Assembly (NCBI GenBank): GCA_020201235.1
Contig: JAIVHD010000226.1
Coordinates: forward strand, 1-11,131
Reading direction: 5' to 3'
Length of the DNA: 11,131 nt
DNA from: Lysobacteraceae bacterium
Lineage (GTDB): Bacteria; Pseudomonadota; Gammaproteobacteria; Xanthomonadales; Wenzhouxiangellaceae
Shown here: in pieces, positions 1 to 7,038 of the stretch
Layout of the letters: each line of letters begins with the position of its first letter
Position numbering within the stretch: position 1 is the stretch's first letter
Position numbers and translations under genes: made by a program
Notes under the pieces: generated by a model
The model's input: the letters and a program-made list of their open reading frames with translations, nothing else
Databases searched by the model: none
Told to the model about the DNA's origin: nothing

Positions 1-1181
1 CCGCGATAGTCTGTATCGCGCCGTTGATCGGCGTCGAAGCGCCGCCGCTCGATTTCGAGGCGCCCCAGCAGAGCCGTCAGCGGAGTCAATCGCCAATTGC
101 CGACGACGGCCGCGCCGATTTCCCGGAAATCCAGATCGGGCTCCCTTTCGAACGCGTAGTCACGCCACGACGACACAATCGACCACGTGCCTCGCTCGAA
201 GGTCTGAAACCAGCCCAGTTCGACCTCGTCGAGCTCGAAGATCTCGGAACCGACCGGCAGCCGGGTGTTGGTCGCCACCGGCAGGTCGATATCGTCGATC
301 GAAGTCCTCAACTGACGCACGCTGTCGGACAGTTCATGCCGGGCCGACAGCCGCATGCGCGATTCCTCTCGAATGCGCCAGTCCAGCGTGGCGCGCAGCA
401 GCGGCGATGTGATGGATTGGAAGTGATCCGGTTCGATCCAGGTATGCCCGGCGGCCAGATCAATCTCGGTACGTGCCTGGACAGAGGTCAATCGCGTGAA
501 CGCATCCACGCGCTGGTAGTCGTTGATGTCGGTCGGCGAGTCGCGAAATGCAACATCAGTGAACTCCGCCCCCAGCGATGCGTTCCGGGTCGGTGCCACT
601 CGGCGCAGCAGGCGCGCCGATCCGCTCAGGCGCTGGCTGTTGAAGCCGTCGATCTCATCGGAAGCGCTGTGAATGAAACGGGCATCCAGAAGCGCCTCCC
701 AGGGCTCGCTCGGCCGAATTTGCCAGGCCGGGCCGGTGATCAGCACGTTGGTCTGTTGCAGATTGTCGGGTGTATCGACCGCCGTCACGTCAATCGGCTC
801 GACACTGGCGACATCCTGAAATTTCCAGGTCAGCGACTCCGGCACGATCATCCAGTCGGCCTGCGCGATCAGATTTGCGCGCACCTCGTCATCGAACACG
901 TTATCGATCGAATGCCTGTATTCGATGAAACCATTCGCGCTGGCCTGCCACAAGCGCCCACTCCGGGTCGCATCCAGCACCAGCCTTGGAATGAGCAGCG
1001 TTTCATCTGGTCCCGACGGGTCGAAACGCCCCGGGTTGTCGCTGTGCTCCAAACCCAGTTCGAGGTCCAGCGCAAACGTTCGTGGTTGTTCGATCGGTAC
1101 GGGCAACTGCGCACGGACTTCGGCATCGCAGAGCAACGCCACGACCAGACAGCAAAGGAATATCCGCAACGAGATATTCAC
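1..1181 (-). CDS. Outer-membrane beta-barrel protein of the EPS locus (3' end outside window)
   Basis: 393 codons are visible and the reading frame runs off the left edge without a stop. The protein starts at GTG 1181, overlapping the kinase stop as GTGA. An in-frame TAA lies four codons upstream, so no earlier start is possible. Residues 1-25 form a signal peptide: a basic start, the hydrophobic stretch IFLCCLVVALLC and an AEVRA|Q cleavage site. After it come alternating hydrophobic/polar strands rich in Asp, Arg and aromatic residues, beginning ALDLELGLEHSDNPGRF, as expected of an outer-membrane barrel. Its place directly after export, chain-length and kinase genes matches the 'PEP-CTERM system associated' outer-membrane protein (TIGR03016-like) of exosortase-linked EPS loci. 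Its likely role is a pore or assembly factor for polysaccharide in the outer membrane. The family assignment rests on context and topology; an EpsL-like or generic barrel protein is the alternative. Confidence 0.72.
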   Translation of the reverse strand, partial: MNISLRIFLCCLVVALLCDAEVRAQLPVPIEQPRTFALDLELGLEHSDNPGRFDPSGPDETLLIPRLVLDATRSGRLWQASANGFIEYRHSIDNVFDDEVRANLIAQADWMIVPESLTWKFQDVASVEPIDVTAVDTPDNLQQTNVLITGPAWQIRPSEPWEALLDARFIHSASDEIDGFNSQRLSGSARLLRRVAPTRNASLGAEFTDVAFRDSPTDINDYQRVDAFTRLTSVQARTEIDLAAGHTWIEPDHFQSITSPLLRATLDWRIREESRMRLSARHELSDSVRQLRTSIDDIDLPVATNTRLPVGSEIFELDEVELGWFQTFERGTWSIVSSWRDYAFEREPDLDFREIGAAVVGNWRLTPLTALLGRLEIERRRFDADQRRDTDYR

Positions 1182-1951
1182 GGCAGGTGATTAAAGACGA
1201 CACCGGCAAACCGCTCCGGTGGCAGCGTGTCGGCAGCGCGCCGAATCACTTCGGGCCGATGCCGACCTTCGCCGACAACGAGAATAATCAAGTCGGCGTA
1301 TTCGGACAGGATTCTTGCATCCGGCGCACCCAAAACCGGCGGCGCGTCGATGATGAGGTAGCGATCGTCGTAGCGCTCACGGATCTCTTTGACAAGCGCC
1401 CGCATTCGGATCGAGGCGAAATGTTCCGGGCCACGACGCACGCCCCGGCCTGCCGGGATCAGGCGCAGACGTTCTACACCGCTGGGATGGATGACCGATG
1501 ACAGGTCACGGACGCCGCCACCAAACAAGTCGGACAGGCCCGACGCGTCGTCGGGCAGGCTAAAATCGCTGGCCAGCGTTGCACTGCGATGGTCACACTC
1601 CATCAGCAGCGCCGTTCTTTCCTCATCGAGCGCAATCGATGCGGCCAGGTTGCGTGCCAGATAACTTGCACCACAGCCGCGACTGACACCGGTGACCATG
1701 AGAACCGGGGTTCTCAACGTACTTCTTGTCAGCACGTTGCTGCGAAGTTCGCGAACCCGATCGACCTGACCGGAGTTGCGCATCGAGGCGTGGATCAGGC
1801 CTCGTTGTTCGAGTATTTTCGACGGCAGCAACTGCTCTGATTCGTCCATCTGCGCAATCGAGCGCCTTCGGCGATGCTCGACCAGCCCGGCATCACTGTC
1901 CGCTGGCACTGTATCTCGAGCCAACACGTCGAACCGCTTGCCGGGAGTCAT
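1178..1951 (-). CDS. CpsD/CapB-like polysaccharide tyrosine-kinase homologue with degenerate Walker A
   Basis: A 257-residue cytoplasmic P-loop protein of the bacterial tyrosine-kinase (BY-kinase) type, expected to partner the chain-length protein encoded just upstream. I chose ATG 1951 because it overlaps the preceding stop as ATGA and has a GGGGGTGA ribosome site 4 bases upstream; an in-frame ATG at 1975 would add 8 residues inside the previous gene. The fold landmarks are visible: VLMVTGVSRG leading into CGASYLARNLA (about residues 83-104), ALLMECDHR at the Walker A' position (114-122) and YLIIDAPP as Walker B (198-205). The Walker A lysine expected in GEGKS/T is replaced (GCGAS), the usual first Asp of Walker A' is Glu, and there is no C-terminal tyrosine cluster. 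It may therefore be a regulatory or nucleotide-sensing paralogue and not an active autokinase. I recall relatives with a GGGAS-type loop, so this could be a subfamily trait and not decay. Confidence 0.85.
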   Translation of the reverse strand: MTPGKRFDVLARDTVPADSDAGLVEHRRRRSIAQMDESEQLLPSKILEQRGLIHASMRNSGQVDRVRELRSNVLTRSTLRTPVLMVTGVSRGCGASYLARNLAASIALDEERTALLMECDHRSATLASDFSLPDDASGLSDLFGGGVRDLSSVIHPSGVERLRLIPAGRGVRRGPEHFASIRMRALVKEIRERYDDRYLIIDAPPVLGAPDARILSEYADLIILVVGEGRHRPEVIRRAADTLPPERFAGVVFNHLP

Positions 1952-3492
1952 GCGCTCACCCCCATTCGAAGCCACGCGGCAATGCTATAGGAAAGCAACG
2001 TGAAAACGACAAGACCCACAGCAAGTGCTACATGAACCTTCTGTCTTTTGCGTTCGTGCAAGGTCCGGTTAGGCGGCACCGTGCCCAGCAGCGGCAATTG
2101 CGCCACGCGCTCAATGGCCTCCGGCGAGCGGACGCGCGGGTCCAGCCGCACAAACAGCAAAAGCAGGCCCAGCGGCGTGGCGATCGCGGCCATCAGGCCG
2201 CCCGCTGCCAGATGCTTGAATCGCGGTCCCGATGGGCGCGCGGGTTCCATTGCCGGCTCGTGGATCCTGAACGTCAACCCCCGCCCCAACTCATCAAGGC
2301 TCATCGACAGCCGCGCGTTTTCGAGCCGGTTGAGCAGATCCTCGTAGATCGTCCGGTTGACCGCGTGGTCGCGCACGAGTTCGGCATGCTGCAAATCCGA
2401 TTCGGAAACCCGCCGGCCTCGCACGGTCTCCTCTTGCAACAGCCGTTCGGTCGCCACAATCCTGGAATCAAGGCCGGCGATGGTTCCCAGCACCTCGGTC
2501 AGGTCCAGGTTCATTTCCTGCTGCATCACGCTCTGGTTAAAGCCCGTGCCGTCGATGGGCAAGCCCTCTCGGCTGCCGGAGGCCGCCAGCTCGCCCTTGA
2601 GGTCTTCAATCCGGTAGCGGGCCCGGATCACGTCGGGGTGCCTGGGCTGGAGGTCCAGCAGCAGGGTATCGAGTTCCTCCTGGACCATGGCGATGCGCTG
2701 GCGCAACTGCGCCTGGTAGGTCCGAATGCCTATTTCGGGATCAAGCCCGGAAAGTTGCCTTTCCTGCGACGCACGTCGCGACAACAACGCACCGCGCTCG
2801 ATCTTGAAATCCTGTATCTGCGCGCGTAATTCGGCAACGCGCGCTTCAACGTCATCTCCAGACCCGGGTCGAGCGTTTTCATTGGCATCACGAAATGCCT
2901 TGAGTCGATGCTCGGCATCCACCAGCATGGCGTGGTATTTGTCAACCTGCGTGGCGATAAAGTCATATGCTTCACTGCTCTCGCGCTGCTTGGCGACTGC
3001 ACTTTCGGCCATGAACAGCGTGGCAAACAGCGCGGTCACAAGCCGGGCGCGATCCGGCTTGCGATCCCAGTAATCGATCTGAATCAGGTTTTCACGCGGC
3101 GAACCAACCGTCGTGCGCTGCTTGATCTCCTGAACCAGCCGTTCCCGTTGCGCCTGTCCCGGCGTGTCGTTCAGCCAGCCGCCGGCCGCCAGGACCTCAT
3201 CCATGACCTTGGTGCTGAAAATGACTTCCTGCGCAATCGCGGCACGGTCGTAGATGCTGGTCGGAACAGCACGACCATCCATGAGCTGGCGGATGATGTT
3301 GTCCTCAGAAATAAGAATGCTGGTCGTGGCACGGTATTGCTTGGGCCACATGACCGCCACGGCCAGGGCAAGCAGCGCGATCACCGAAAACACGATTGCA
3401 AGAGACAACAGCCGCCTTTGACCTTCCCGCAGCGTGGCCGGAACGTATTCGCTCAGGGGAAGGGGCTCTGCTACATTCGGAAGTTGGTTCAT
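1948..3492 (-). CDS. Wzz/GumC-family polysaccharide chain-length determinant
   Basis: A 514-residue inner-membrane co-polymerase that would set EPS chain length and connect the cytoplasmic kinase to the outer-membrane export pore. The N-terminal Wzz domain has a transmembrane helix at about residues 28-49, followed by the typical PKQYRATTSILI stretch. The large periplasmic part is coiled-coil-rich (about 150-400, for example HRLKAFRDANENAR and DLQPRHPDVIRARYRIEDL). A second helix (about 427-448) leads into RLDPRVRSPEAIE, and a third hydrophobic segment lies at 487-507. The length and the extra C-terminal segment fit the GumC/exosortase-associated group (TIGR03007-like) better than short enterobacterial Wzz. 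The start at ATG 3492 has AGGA 9 bases upstream and lies 11 bases after the export-protein stop; its own stop overlaps the kinase start. It is co-transcribed with its neighbours. The family call is firm, the exosortase link is inference. Confidence 0.93.
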   Translation of the reverse strand: MNQLPNVAEPLPLSEYVPATLREGQRRLLSLAIVFSVIALLALAVAVMWPKQYRATTSILISEDNIIRQLMDGRAVPTSIYDRAAIAQEVIFSTKVMDEVLAAGGWLNDTPGQAQRERLVQEIKQRTTVGSPRENLIQIDYWDRKPDRARLVTALFATLFMAESAVAKQRESSEAYDFIATQVDKYHAMLVDAEHRLKAFRDANENARPGSGDDVEARVAELRAQIQDFKIERGALLSRRASQERQLSGLDPEIGIRTYQAQLRQRIAMVQEELDTLLLDLQPRHPDVIRARYRIEDLKGELAASGSREGLPIDGTGFNQSVMQQEMNLDLTEVLGTIAGLDSRIVATERLLQEETVRGRRVSESDLQHAELVRDHAVNRTIYEDLLNRLENARLSMSLDELGRGLTFRIHEPAMEPARPSGPRFKHLAAGGLMAAIATPLGLLLLFVRLDPRVRSPEAIERVAQLPLLGTVPPNRTLHERKRQKVHVALAVGLVVFTLLSYSIAAWLRMGVSA

Positions 3493-3503
3493 TCGGGTCG
3501 ATC

Positions 3504-4142
3504 CTAAAAGTTGCGCAGCGGTACGGTGATCACGTCGCCGGGCGCAAGCACATGATTGGCACTGAGATCGCCGTGCTCCAGAATTTGTCGTAGAGCAAGC
3601 GCGTAGCTTTCAACCCGCTCGCCGTCGATGCGACGATGCAAGGCGCTACGGTCAGCCGCGGCGAATTCGTTGATTCCGCCGGCGGCGAGAACCGCGTCTA
3701 GAACCGTCATTCCCTGGCGATGTGGTAATGAAACGGGTGTTCTCACAGCACCCGTAACCCGGACCCGCGAAAGATACTCATGACTGCGCAGTTCGGTGAC
3801 AATCACGGAGACATTGGGGTCCCGGACGTAGTCCGAGAGTAGATCCTGCGCTCTTTCAGATACTTCCTCGGGACGCATGCCTCCAGCCTGAATATCGCCG
3901 ATCAGCGGAACGGTAATCATGCCGTCCGATCGAACCGGCACGGTCACGCCCAAGTCCTCTCTGCCCCAGACGCTAACCTGGACCACGTCATCGACGCCAA
4001 TCCGATAATCCTCTACCGCGTTGCTCGAAGCCGCAGCCGGCGGTACGCGACGCAGGTCGGGCCCACTGGCGCAGCCGGAGAGCACGCATACGGTCATCGT
4101 CATAGCGAAAAGCAGTGCTTGGTGAAACTTGAAGAACGTCAT
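3504..4142 (-). CDS. Wza-like polysaccharide export lipoprotein
   Basis: A 212-residue outer-membrane lipoprotein, the first gene of the EPS export operon. ATG 4142 is preferred over the in-frame GTG 4151 because GGAG lies 8 bases before it. The signal peptide ends in lipobox LSGC with the lipidated Cys at residue 24. A poly-export domain begins at about residue 45 (DYRIGVDDVVQVSVWGRED) with the conserved IGDIQAGG and SERAQDLLSDYVRDPNVSV segments. A SLBB-like domain follows (VRVTGAVRTPVSLPHRQGMTVLDAVLAAGG to APGDVITVPLRNF). At about 210 residues it is shorter than E. coli Wza and lacks the extra domains, as in the exosortase-linked export family (TIGR03027-like). It would form the periplasmic/outer-membrane channel with the chain-length protein. 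A candidate activator-type promoter lies about 70 bases upstream. Confidence 0.94.
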   Translation of the reverse strand: MTFFKFHQALLFAMTMTVCVLSGCASGPDLRRVPPAAASSNAVEDYRIGVDDVVQVSVWGREDLGVTVPVRSDGMITVPLIGDIQAGGMRPEEVSERAQDLLSDYVRDPNVSVIVTELRSHEYLSRVRVTGAVRTPVSLPHRQGMTVLDAVLAAGGINEFAAADRSALHRRIDGERVESYALALRQILEHGDLSANHVLAPGDVITVPLRNF

Positions 4143-4210
4143 TGATCTCACTCCAGAAAAGATGCTCTGGCCAACCCTTTAGCCGGTTTGCCCGCTGCAG
4201 CGGTTTGCTG

Positions 4211-4260
4211 TATGCGCAATGTAGTAGCAGCCCTACAGCAGGTCTGTGCGCAATCGAACA
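4211..4260 (-). promoter_or_regulatory. Candidate class II CRP-like promoter of the EPS operon
   Basis: Operator 4245-4260 reads TGTGCG-CAAT-CGAACA, an inverted repeat with one mismatch in six. On the minus strand a TACATT hexamer (4223-4218, 4 of 6 bases of TATAAT) lies so that a start at about 4211 puts the operator centre at -41.5, the classical class II CRP/FNR position. This gives a leader of about 69 bases to ATG 4142. No good -35 box is visible, as expected for an activator-dependent promoter. The -10 match is weak, so this rests mainly on the similarity to the site upstream of the Crp/Fnr-type gene. Confidence 0.45.
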
Positions 4261-4313
4261 TTCGCCCCCCTTGTCCGACCGGATGAGGACAGCGGCCCCG
4301 ACCGTCGACCGCA

Positions 4314-4329
4314 TGTGCGCAAGCGCACC
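4314..4329. promoter_or_regulatory. Second CRP-geometry palindrome in the EPS control region
   Basis: TGTGCG-CAAG-CGCACC. Positions 4315-4328 form a perfect GTGCGC-AA-GCGCAC inverted repeat, and the 16-mer has 5 of 6 matches in its right half to the perfect site at 7073-7088. It is 69 bases from the operator at 4245, between the EPS operon and the plus-strand methyltransferase pseudogene. It could be an auxiliary site for the operon or the relic operator of the pseudogene; no well-placed -10 was found for the latter. Confidence 0.4.
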
Positions 4330-4440
4330 GACTCGGCGTCATTGCCAAGGCATCCTCGGTCACTATCGGCCGTTTCAACAGGCTGTCACCGCAAGCGGAT
4401 GCTCGATCTACCGCGCATCCGGATGCAACCGGGGTACGCC

Positions 4441-5221
4441 ATGCCAGCATTTGTCAGCCGCGCGATTCGATCGCTACTGCGCCAGGCAAAGAGAATGCTT
4501 TGCGCCACCCGGGCGGGCCGCAGCCTGCTCCACGATCTGAACAACCGCGACGAGTTCACCAGCCTGCTCAGCCACGAACGCATGCTGGCCGATGATCATC
4601 CATGAACAGATCGGTGACGAGTTGCTGACCGAGAACATGCTCGACAACCTGCTGGATTTGAAGCGGCGCTGTCTTAAGCCGGGCGGTCGGATTCTGCCCG
4701 CCGTTTTCGAATTGTTCCTCGAACCCGTACAACTTTTTTCCGACCGGCGGATTCCGTTTTTGTGGGAGCAGCCAGTGCATGGCATCGACTTCAGCATTCT
4801 TCGCGATGACCCTCAAGTCGAACGCTTCAAGCCCCCGGACTATGGCTGCTGTCTTCTCGAACCGTCATCAGTGGAAACGCTGTTGTGCGCGCCCCGACCG
4901 GTACTGCGACTCGACTTGAACCACATGGACTCGCCGGATCAACTGGACAAACGCATCGACGTTGCTAAAACGACCTGCCGAGGCGGCAGAATGGATGGAC
5001 TGATGCTCTATTTCCGGGTTGTCTTCGACGACCATCTGGCTTTTGATACCTCGCCGCTGAGCGCGGGGACGCACTGGCGCTCGCGCTTGTTCCGCACCCC
5101 CGCCCGACAGTTGGCGGTCGGAGAAAAGATCGAGTTCGAACTGGGGCTGACCGATCCTGCAGACGTCCACTCCTGGACGTTTGAAATTAAGCCGCCGGTT
5201 GACCGACCGGTTCCCGAGTGA
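4441..5221 (+). pseudogene. PRMT-like SAM-dependent methyltransferase, internal deletion plus frameshift
   Basis: Two reading frames carry the two ends of one protein. Frame A from ATG 4441 (GGGG 6 bases upstream) encodes 54 residues ending HERMLADDHP before TGA 4603-4605. Frame B, open from about 4592 to TGA 5221, starts IIHEQIGDELLTENMLDNLL, then RCLKPGGRILPAVFELFLEP and WEQPVHGIDFS, and carries a beta-barrel tail with HWRSRLF and QLAVGEKIEFEL. HEQIGDELLTE resembles the 'double-E' loop of arginine-methyltransferase-like enzymes, and LKPGGRILP follows it in that family. The SAM-binding core with its glycine-rich motif I (GTGTG-type), which should lie between HERMLAD and the loop, is absent. 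This suggests a deletion of very roughly 80 codons with loss of frame at about 4588-4596. The rest has no other stop, so the damage looks recent. It cannot bind SAM as encoded. It is divergent from the EPS operon. Confidence 0.75.
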
Positions 5222-5278
5222 ACGCTGTCAAATGATTTCCTGATTATTTACGTTACTCAGCCATTGCGGAAAAGCGCT

Positions 5279-5307
5279 CCACAGATTACACAGATTTACA
5301 CGGATTA
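5279..5307. repeat. Dispersed-repeat-like intergenic stretch
   Basis: An AT-richer direct-repeat-like stretch built of CACAGATT / ACACAGATTT / ACACGGATTA modules, lying between the methyltransferase pseudogene and the palindromic array. Similar 'cacagatta' strings recur in intergenic DNA of many bacteria in my recollection. Only one copy is present here, so repeat status cannot be shown from the window. The rest of 5222-5359 holds nothing else I recognise. Confidence 0.3.
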
Positions 5308-5359
5308 TCGAATCGGCATTAGTATGCATTGACATCCTGGATAGTTACTGAACAGTTTT

Positions 5360-5712
5360 CGTAGCCCGGGTAAGCGCAGCGCACCCGGGAACAGAGGCGC
5401 GATCGGGCTCCGAATCCCGGGTGCACGCGCTGCGCACGTTTACCCGGGCTACGCGGACTGTTGGATTGGATTTTCGTAGCCCGGGTAAGCACAGCGCACC
5501 CGGGAACAGAGGCGCGATCGGGCTCCGAATCCCGGGTGCACGCGCTGCGCACGTTTACCCGGGCTACGCGGACTGTTGGATTGGGTTTTCGTAGCCCGGG
5601 TAAGCGCAGCGCACCCGGGAACGGAGGCGCGATCGGGCTCCGAATCGCGGGTGCACGCGCTGCGCACGTTTACCCGGGCTACGCGGACTGCGCGCGTTTA
5701 CCCGGGCTACGC
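5360..5712. repeat. Tandem REP/BIME-like palindromic array, 115-bp period
   Basis: Three near-identical units start at 5360, 5475 and 5590 (exact period 115), followed by a partial unit at about 5691-5712. Each unit is a large imperfect palindrome. The outer arms are CGTAGCCCGGGTAA and TTACCCGGGCTACG (5360-5373 with 5440-5453 in unit 1), the inner arms GCACCCGGGA and TCCCGGGTGC (5381-5390 with 5415-5424), and a further GCGCAGC/GCTGCGC pair lies between them. The loop region and a 21-base spacer (GGACTGTTGGATTGG...) are also conserved. Only a handful of substitutions separate the units (for example 5376 region G/A, and CCC to CGC in unit 3), so amplification was recent. Open frames across the array on both strands encode the same peptides repeatedly and are artefacts of the repeat. 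This resembles REP elements mobilised by RAYT (REP-associated tyrosine) transposases, none of which is in the window. Confidence 0.9.
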
Positions 5713-5727
5713 GGGTTGTTGGTTGGT

Positions 5728-5958
5728 TTACTGACTCACGTGCCGCTCGGGGCTGTCGAGAGTCTGATTGATCATGCCCAGTCCGGCATCCGCCTCCCGG
5801 CGAGCAAGCAGCGGGTCGACGACGACGACAAAGCCGTGCCGATCCAGGCACTCACGCACGCCCCGTGCGCAATTTTCCGACAGCCGTGCGCCGCCGTTGA
5901 ATTCGGCGGCAATTTCGAACTCCGAGGTATCAACGGAGGGTGCCAACGACCTTGTCAT
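5728..5958 (-). CDS. Short hypothetical protein, possibly an N-terminal dioxygenase remnant
   Basis: 76 codons from ATG 5958, with AAGGGG about 7 bases upstream, to TAA 5728. The sequence MTRSLAPSVDTSEFEIAAEF continues to GVRECLDRHGFVVVVDPLL and ends ERHVSQ. The segment ECLDRHGFVVVVDPLLARREAD resembles the start of phytanoyl-CoA/2OG-Fe(II) dioxygenase-like proteins ('xxDGFVVVxxLLxxxEx'), but no catalytic HxD or downstream His is present. The frame ends only about 15 bases from the palindromic array, so a longer gene was probably cut off by array insertion or an associated deletion. A promoter-like region resembling that of the Crp/Fnr-type gene lies upstream. I cannot name it; it could also be a genuine small protein. 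Confidence 0.45.
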   Translation of the reverse strand: MTRSLAPSVDTSEFEIAAEFNGGARLSENCARGVRECLDRHGFVVVVDPLLARREADAGLGMINQTLDSPERHVSQ

Positions 5959-6017
5959 GGGCGGCCCCTTCGGTAAAATCAGGCAAACCCGAAACCGGTT
6001 CGCCTGTTTAAATCTGC

Positions 6018-6068
6018 TGGTTTCATTAAATACGGCGGGCTCACCAATGCTCGGTCGCTCATGCTCAC
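6018..6068 (-). promoter_or_regulatory. Diverged copy of the regulator promoter, upstream of the short gene
   Basis: The stretch TCGCTCATGCTCAC (6055-6068) aligns with the operator stretch GCGCTGACGCACAC of the Crp/Fnr-type gene at 10 of 14 bases. On the minus strand TTTAAT (6030-6025, 5 of 6 to TATAAT) lies at the same distance from the operator centre as the -10 in the regulator's promoter. The inferred start is about 6018, with a leader of about 60 bases to ATG 5958. The operator is degraded, so control by the regulator may have been lost. Confidence 0.35.
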
Positions 6069-6069
6069 C

Positions 6070-6180
6070 GTACAGGTGAGTACGCTTCCGGTGCGTGTCG
6101 TCACGAAAACACCGTATCCACGAGGCCTGGAACCGCCTCGCGACGACCGGGTGGTGAATAAGCCGGTTTTACGAAAAAGC
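6070..6180. repeat. Diverged duplicate of upstream module, copy A
   Basis: Colinear with 7092-7204. It begins GTACAGG..AGT.CGCTTCCG..CG (21 of 26 bases identical), has a weaker middle, then shares AGG(G)CCTG..CC.CTCGCGACG, GGT.GTG..TAA and ends ACGAAAAA(A)GC, with nearly equal length (111 and 113 bases). It overlaps a small perfect inverted repeat CTCACC-GTACA-GGTGAG (6064-6080). With 5959-6241 otherwise gene-free, this is the main content of that gap. Confidence 0.6.
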
Positions 6181-6241
6181 ACGGAAAATCTGGCCCAATC
6201 CAGCGTTTCCGCAGTCGATCCGTGTCCAATCCGACAGGCTG

Positions 6242-6961
6242 CTAGAACATCGTGTATGCCTGAAGGCGATCGGTCTCGCGCTTGACCACTTCGTAACACT
6301 CACAGCAGCGCTTTTCCAGCGCAGGGCGGTCGACCACCGTGATATGACCGCGCCGGTAGGCAATGATGCCGGCGTTTTTCAGTTTCCCGGCCGCCTCGGT
6401 CACGCCCTCGCGCCGCACGCCCAGCATGTTGGCAATCAATTCCTGGGTCATGACCAGCTCGCGGGTCAGCAGGCGATCCATCGATAGCAGCAGCCAGCGG
6501 CAAAGCTGCTGATCAATCGAATGGTGCCGGTTGCACACGGCCGTTTGCGCCATCTGGGTGATCAACGCCTGGGTATAGCGCAGCATCACCATGCGCATTT
6601 CCGCATGGTGGTTGAATTCGCTTTTTAGTTCGGCCGCCGCCAATCGCCAGGCCGTGCCGCCGCTCTGGACAACCGCGCGGCTGGGCGTGCTCGCCCCGCC
6701 CATGAATACCGCGATACCGACAATGCCCTCGTTGCCGACCACCGAGATCTCGGCCGACGAGCCGTCAAGCATCACATAAAGCAGCGAAATGATGCAGTCG
6801 CACGGGAAATAAACGTATTCCACCGTCTGCCCGGCCTCGTAGACCACGGTCCCCAGCGGCAGCTCAACCTTCTTGATGCGCGGGAATATCCGCGCTTTGG
6901 CCTCTTTTGGAAGGATATCAAGAAGACTGTTTTCCGTTTGCGTCTGTACAGAGATTGGCAT
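6242..6961 (-). CDS. Crp/Fnr-family transcriptional regulator
   Basis: A 239-residue DNA-binding regulator. Residues about 22-115 form a cyclic-nucleotide-binding-type beta-roll (RIKKVELPLGTVVYEAGQTVEYVYFP). A dimerisation helix follows at about 120-160, then a winged helix (MTQELIANMLGVRREGVTEAAGKLKNAG... RRGHITVVDRPALE, about 170-216). The recognition helix has Arg-Glu (R184, E185) as in CRP, consistent with a TGTG-type half-site. The phosphate-binding cassette is atypical: EGIVGIAVFMGG and TPSRAVV lack the GELxL glutamate used for cAMP, and there is no N-terminal Fe-S cysteine set as in FNR. The ligand is therefore unknown. The start at ATG 6961 has AAGGG 5 bases upstream. It is transcribed alone, with the promoter in the long upstream gap. 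A perfect palindrome there suggests autoregulation. The family is certain, targets are inferred. Confidence 0.93.
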   Translation of the reverse strand: MPISVQTQTENSLLDILPKEAKARIFPRIKKVELPLGTVVYEAGQTVEYVYFPCDCIISLLYVMLDGSSAEISVVGNEGIVGIAVFMGGASTPSRAVVQSGGTAWRLAAAELKSEFNHHAEMRMVMLRYTQALITQMAQTAVCNRHHSIDQQLCRWLLLSMDRLLTRELVMTQELIANMLGVRREGVTEAAGKLKNAGIIAYRRGHITVVDRPALEKRCCECYEVVKRETDRLQAYTMF

Positions 6962-7038
6962 AACACCCTTTTGTAGTTGGTGGTCATTGGCACCGACAAC
7001 GCGGCAGCTCGACCCGCCATCCCGCGAAAGTCGCCTAG

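Noticed and set aside
24..1190. Long plus-strand open frame (388 codons)
   Set aside because: It is antisense to the outer-membrane protein gene, which has a signal peptide, a GTGA coupling and operon context. The plus frame has no recognisable domain and is rich in Arg/Gln/Pro, as shadow frames in GC-rich DNA are.
1726..2829. Plus-strand frame of 367 codons opposite the chain-length gene
   Set aside because: It is fully antisense to a clear Wzz/GumC gene and has shadow-type composition.
4143..4440. Possible sigma-54 promoter (TGGCAC-N5-TTGC) for the EPS operon
   Set aside because: No match with the required GG and GC doublets at correct spacing was found on the minus strand.
5319..5976. 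Repeated-peptide frames on both strands over the palindromic array
   Set aside because: The peptides merely reflect the 115-bp repeat period; there are no convincing starts or family matches.
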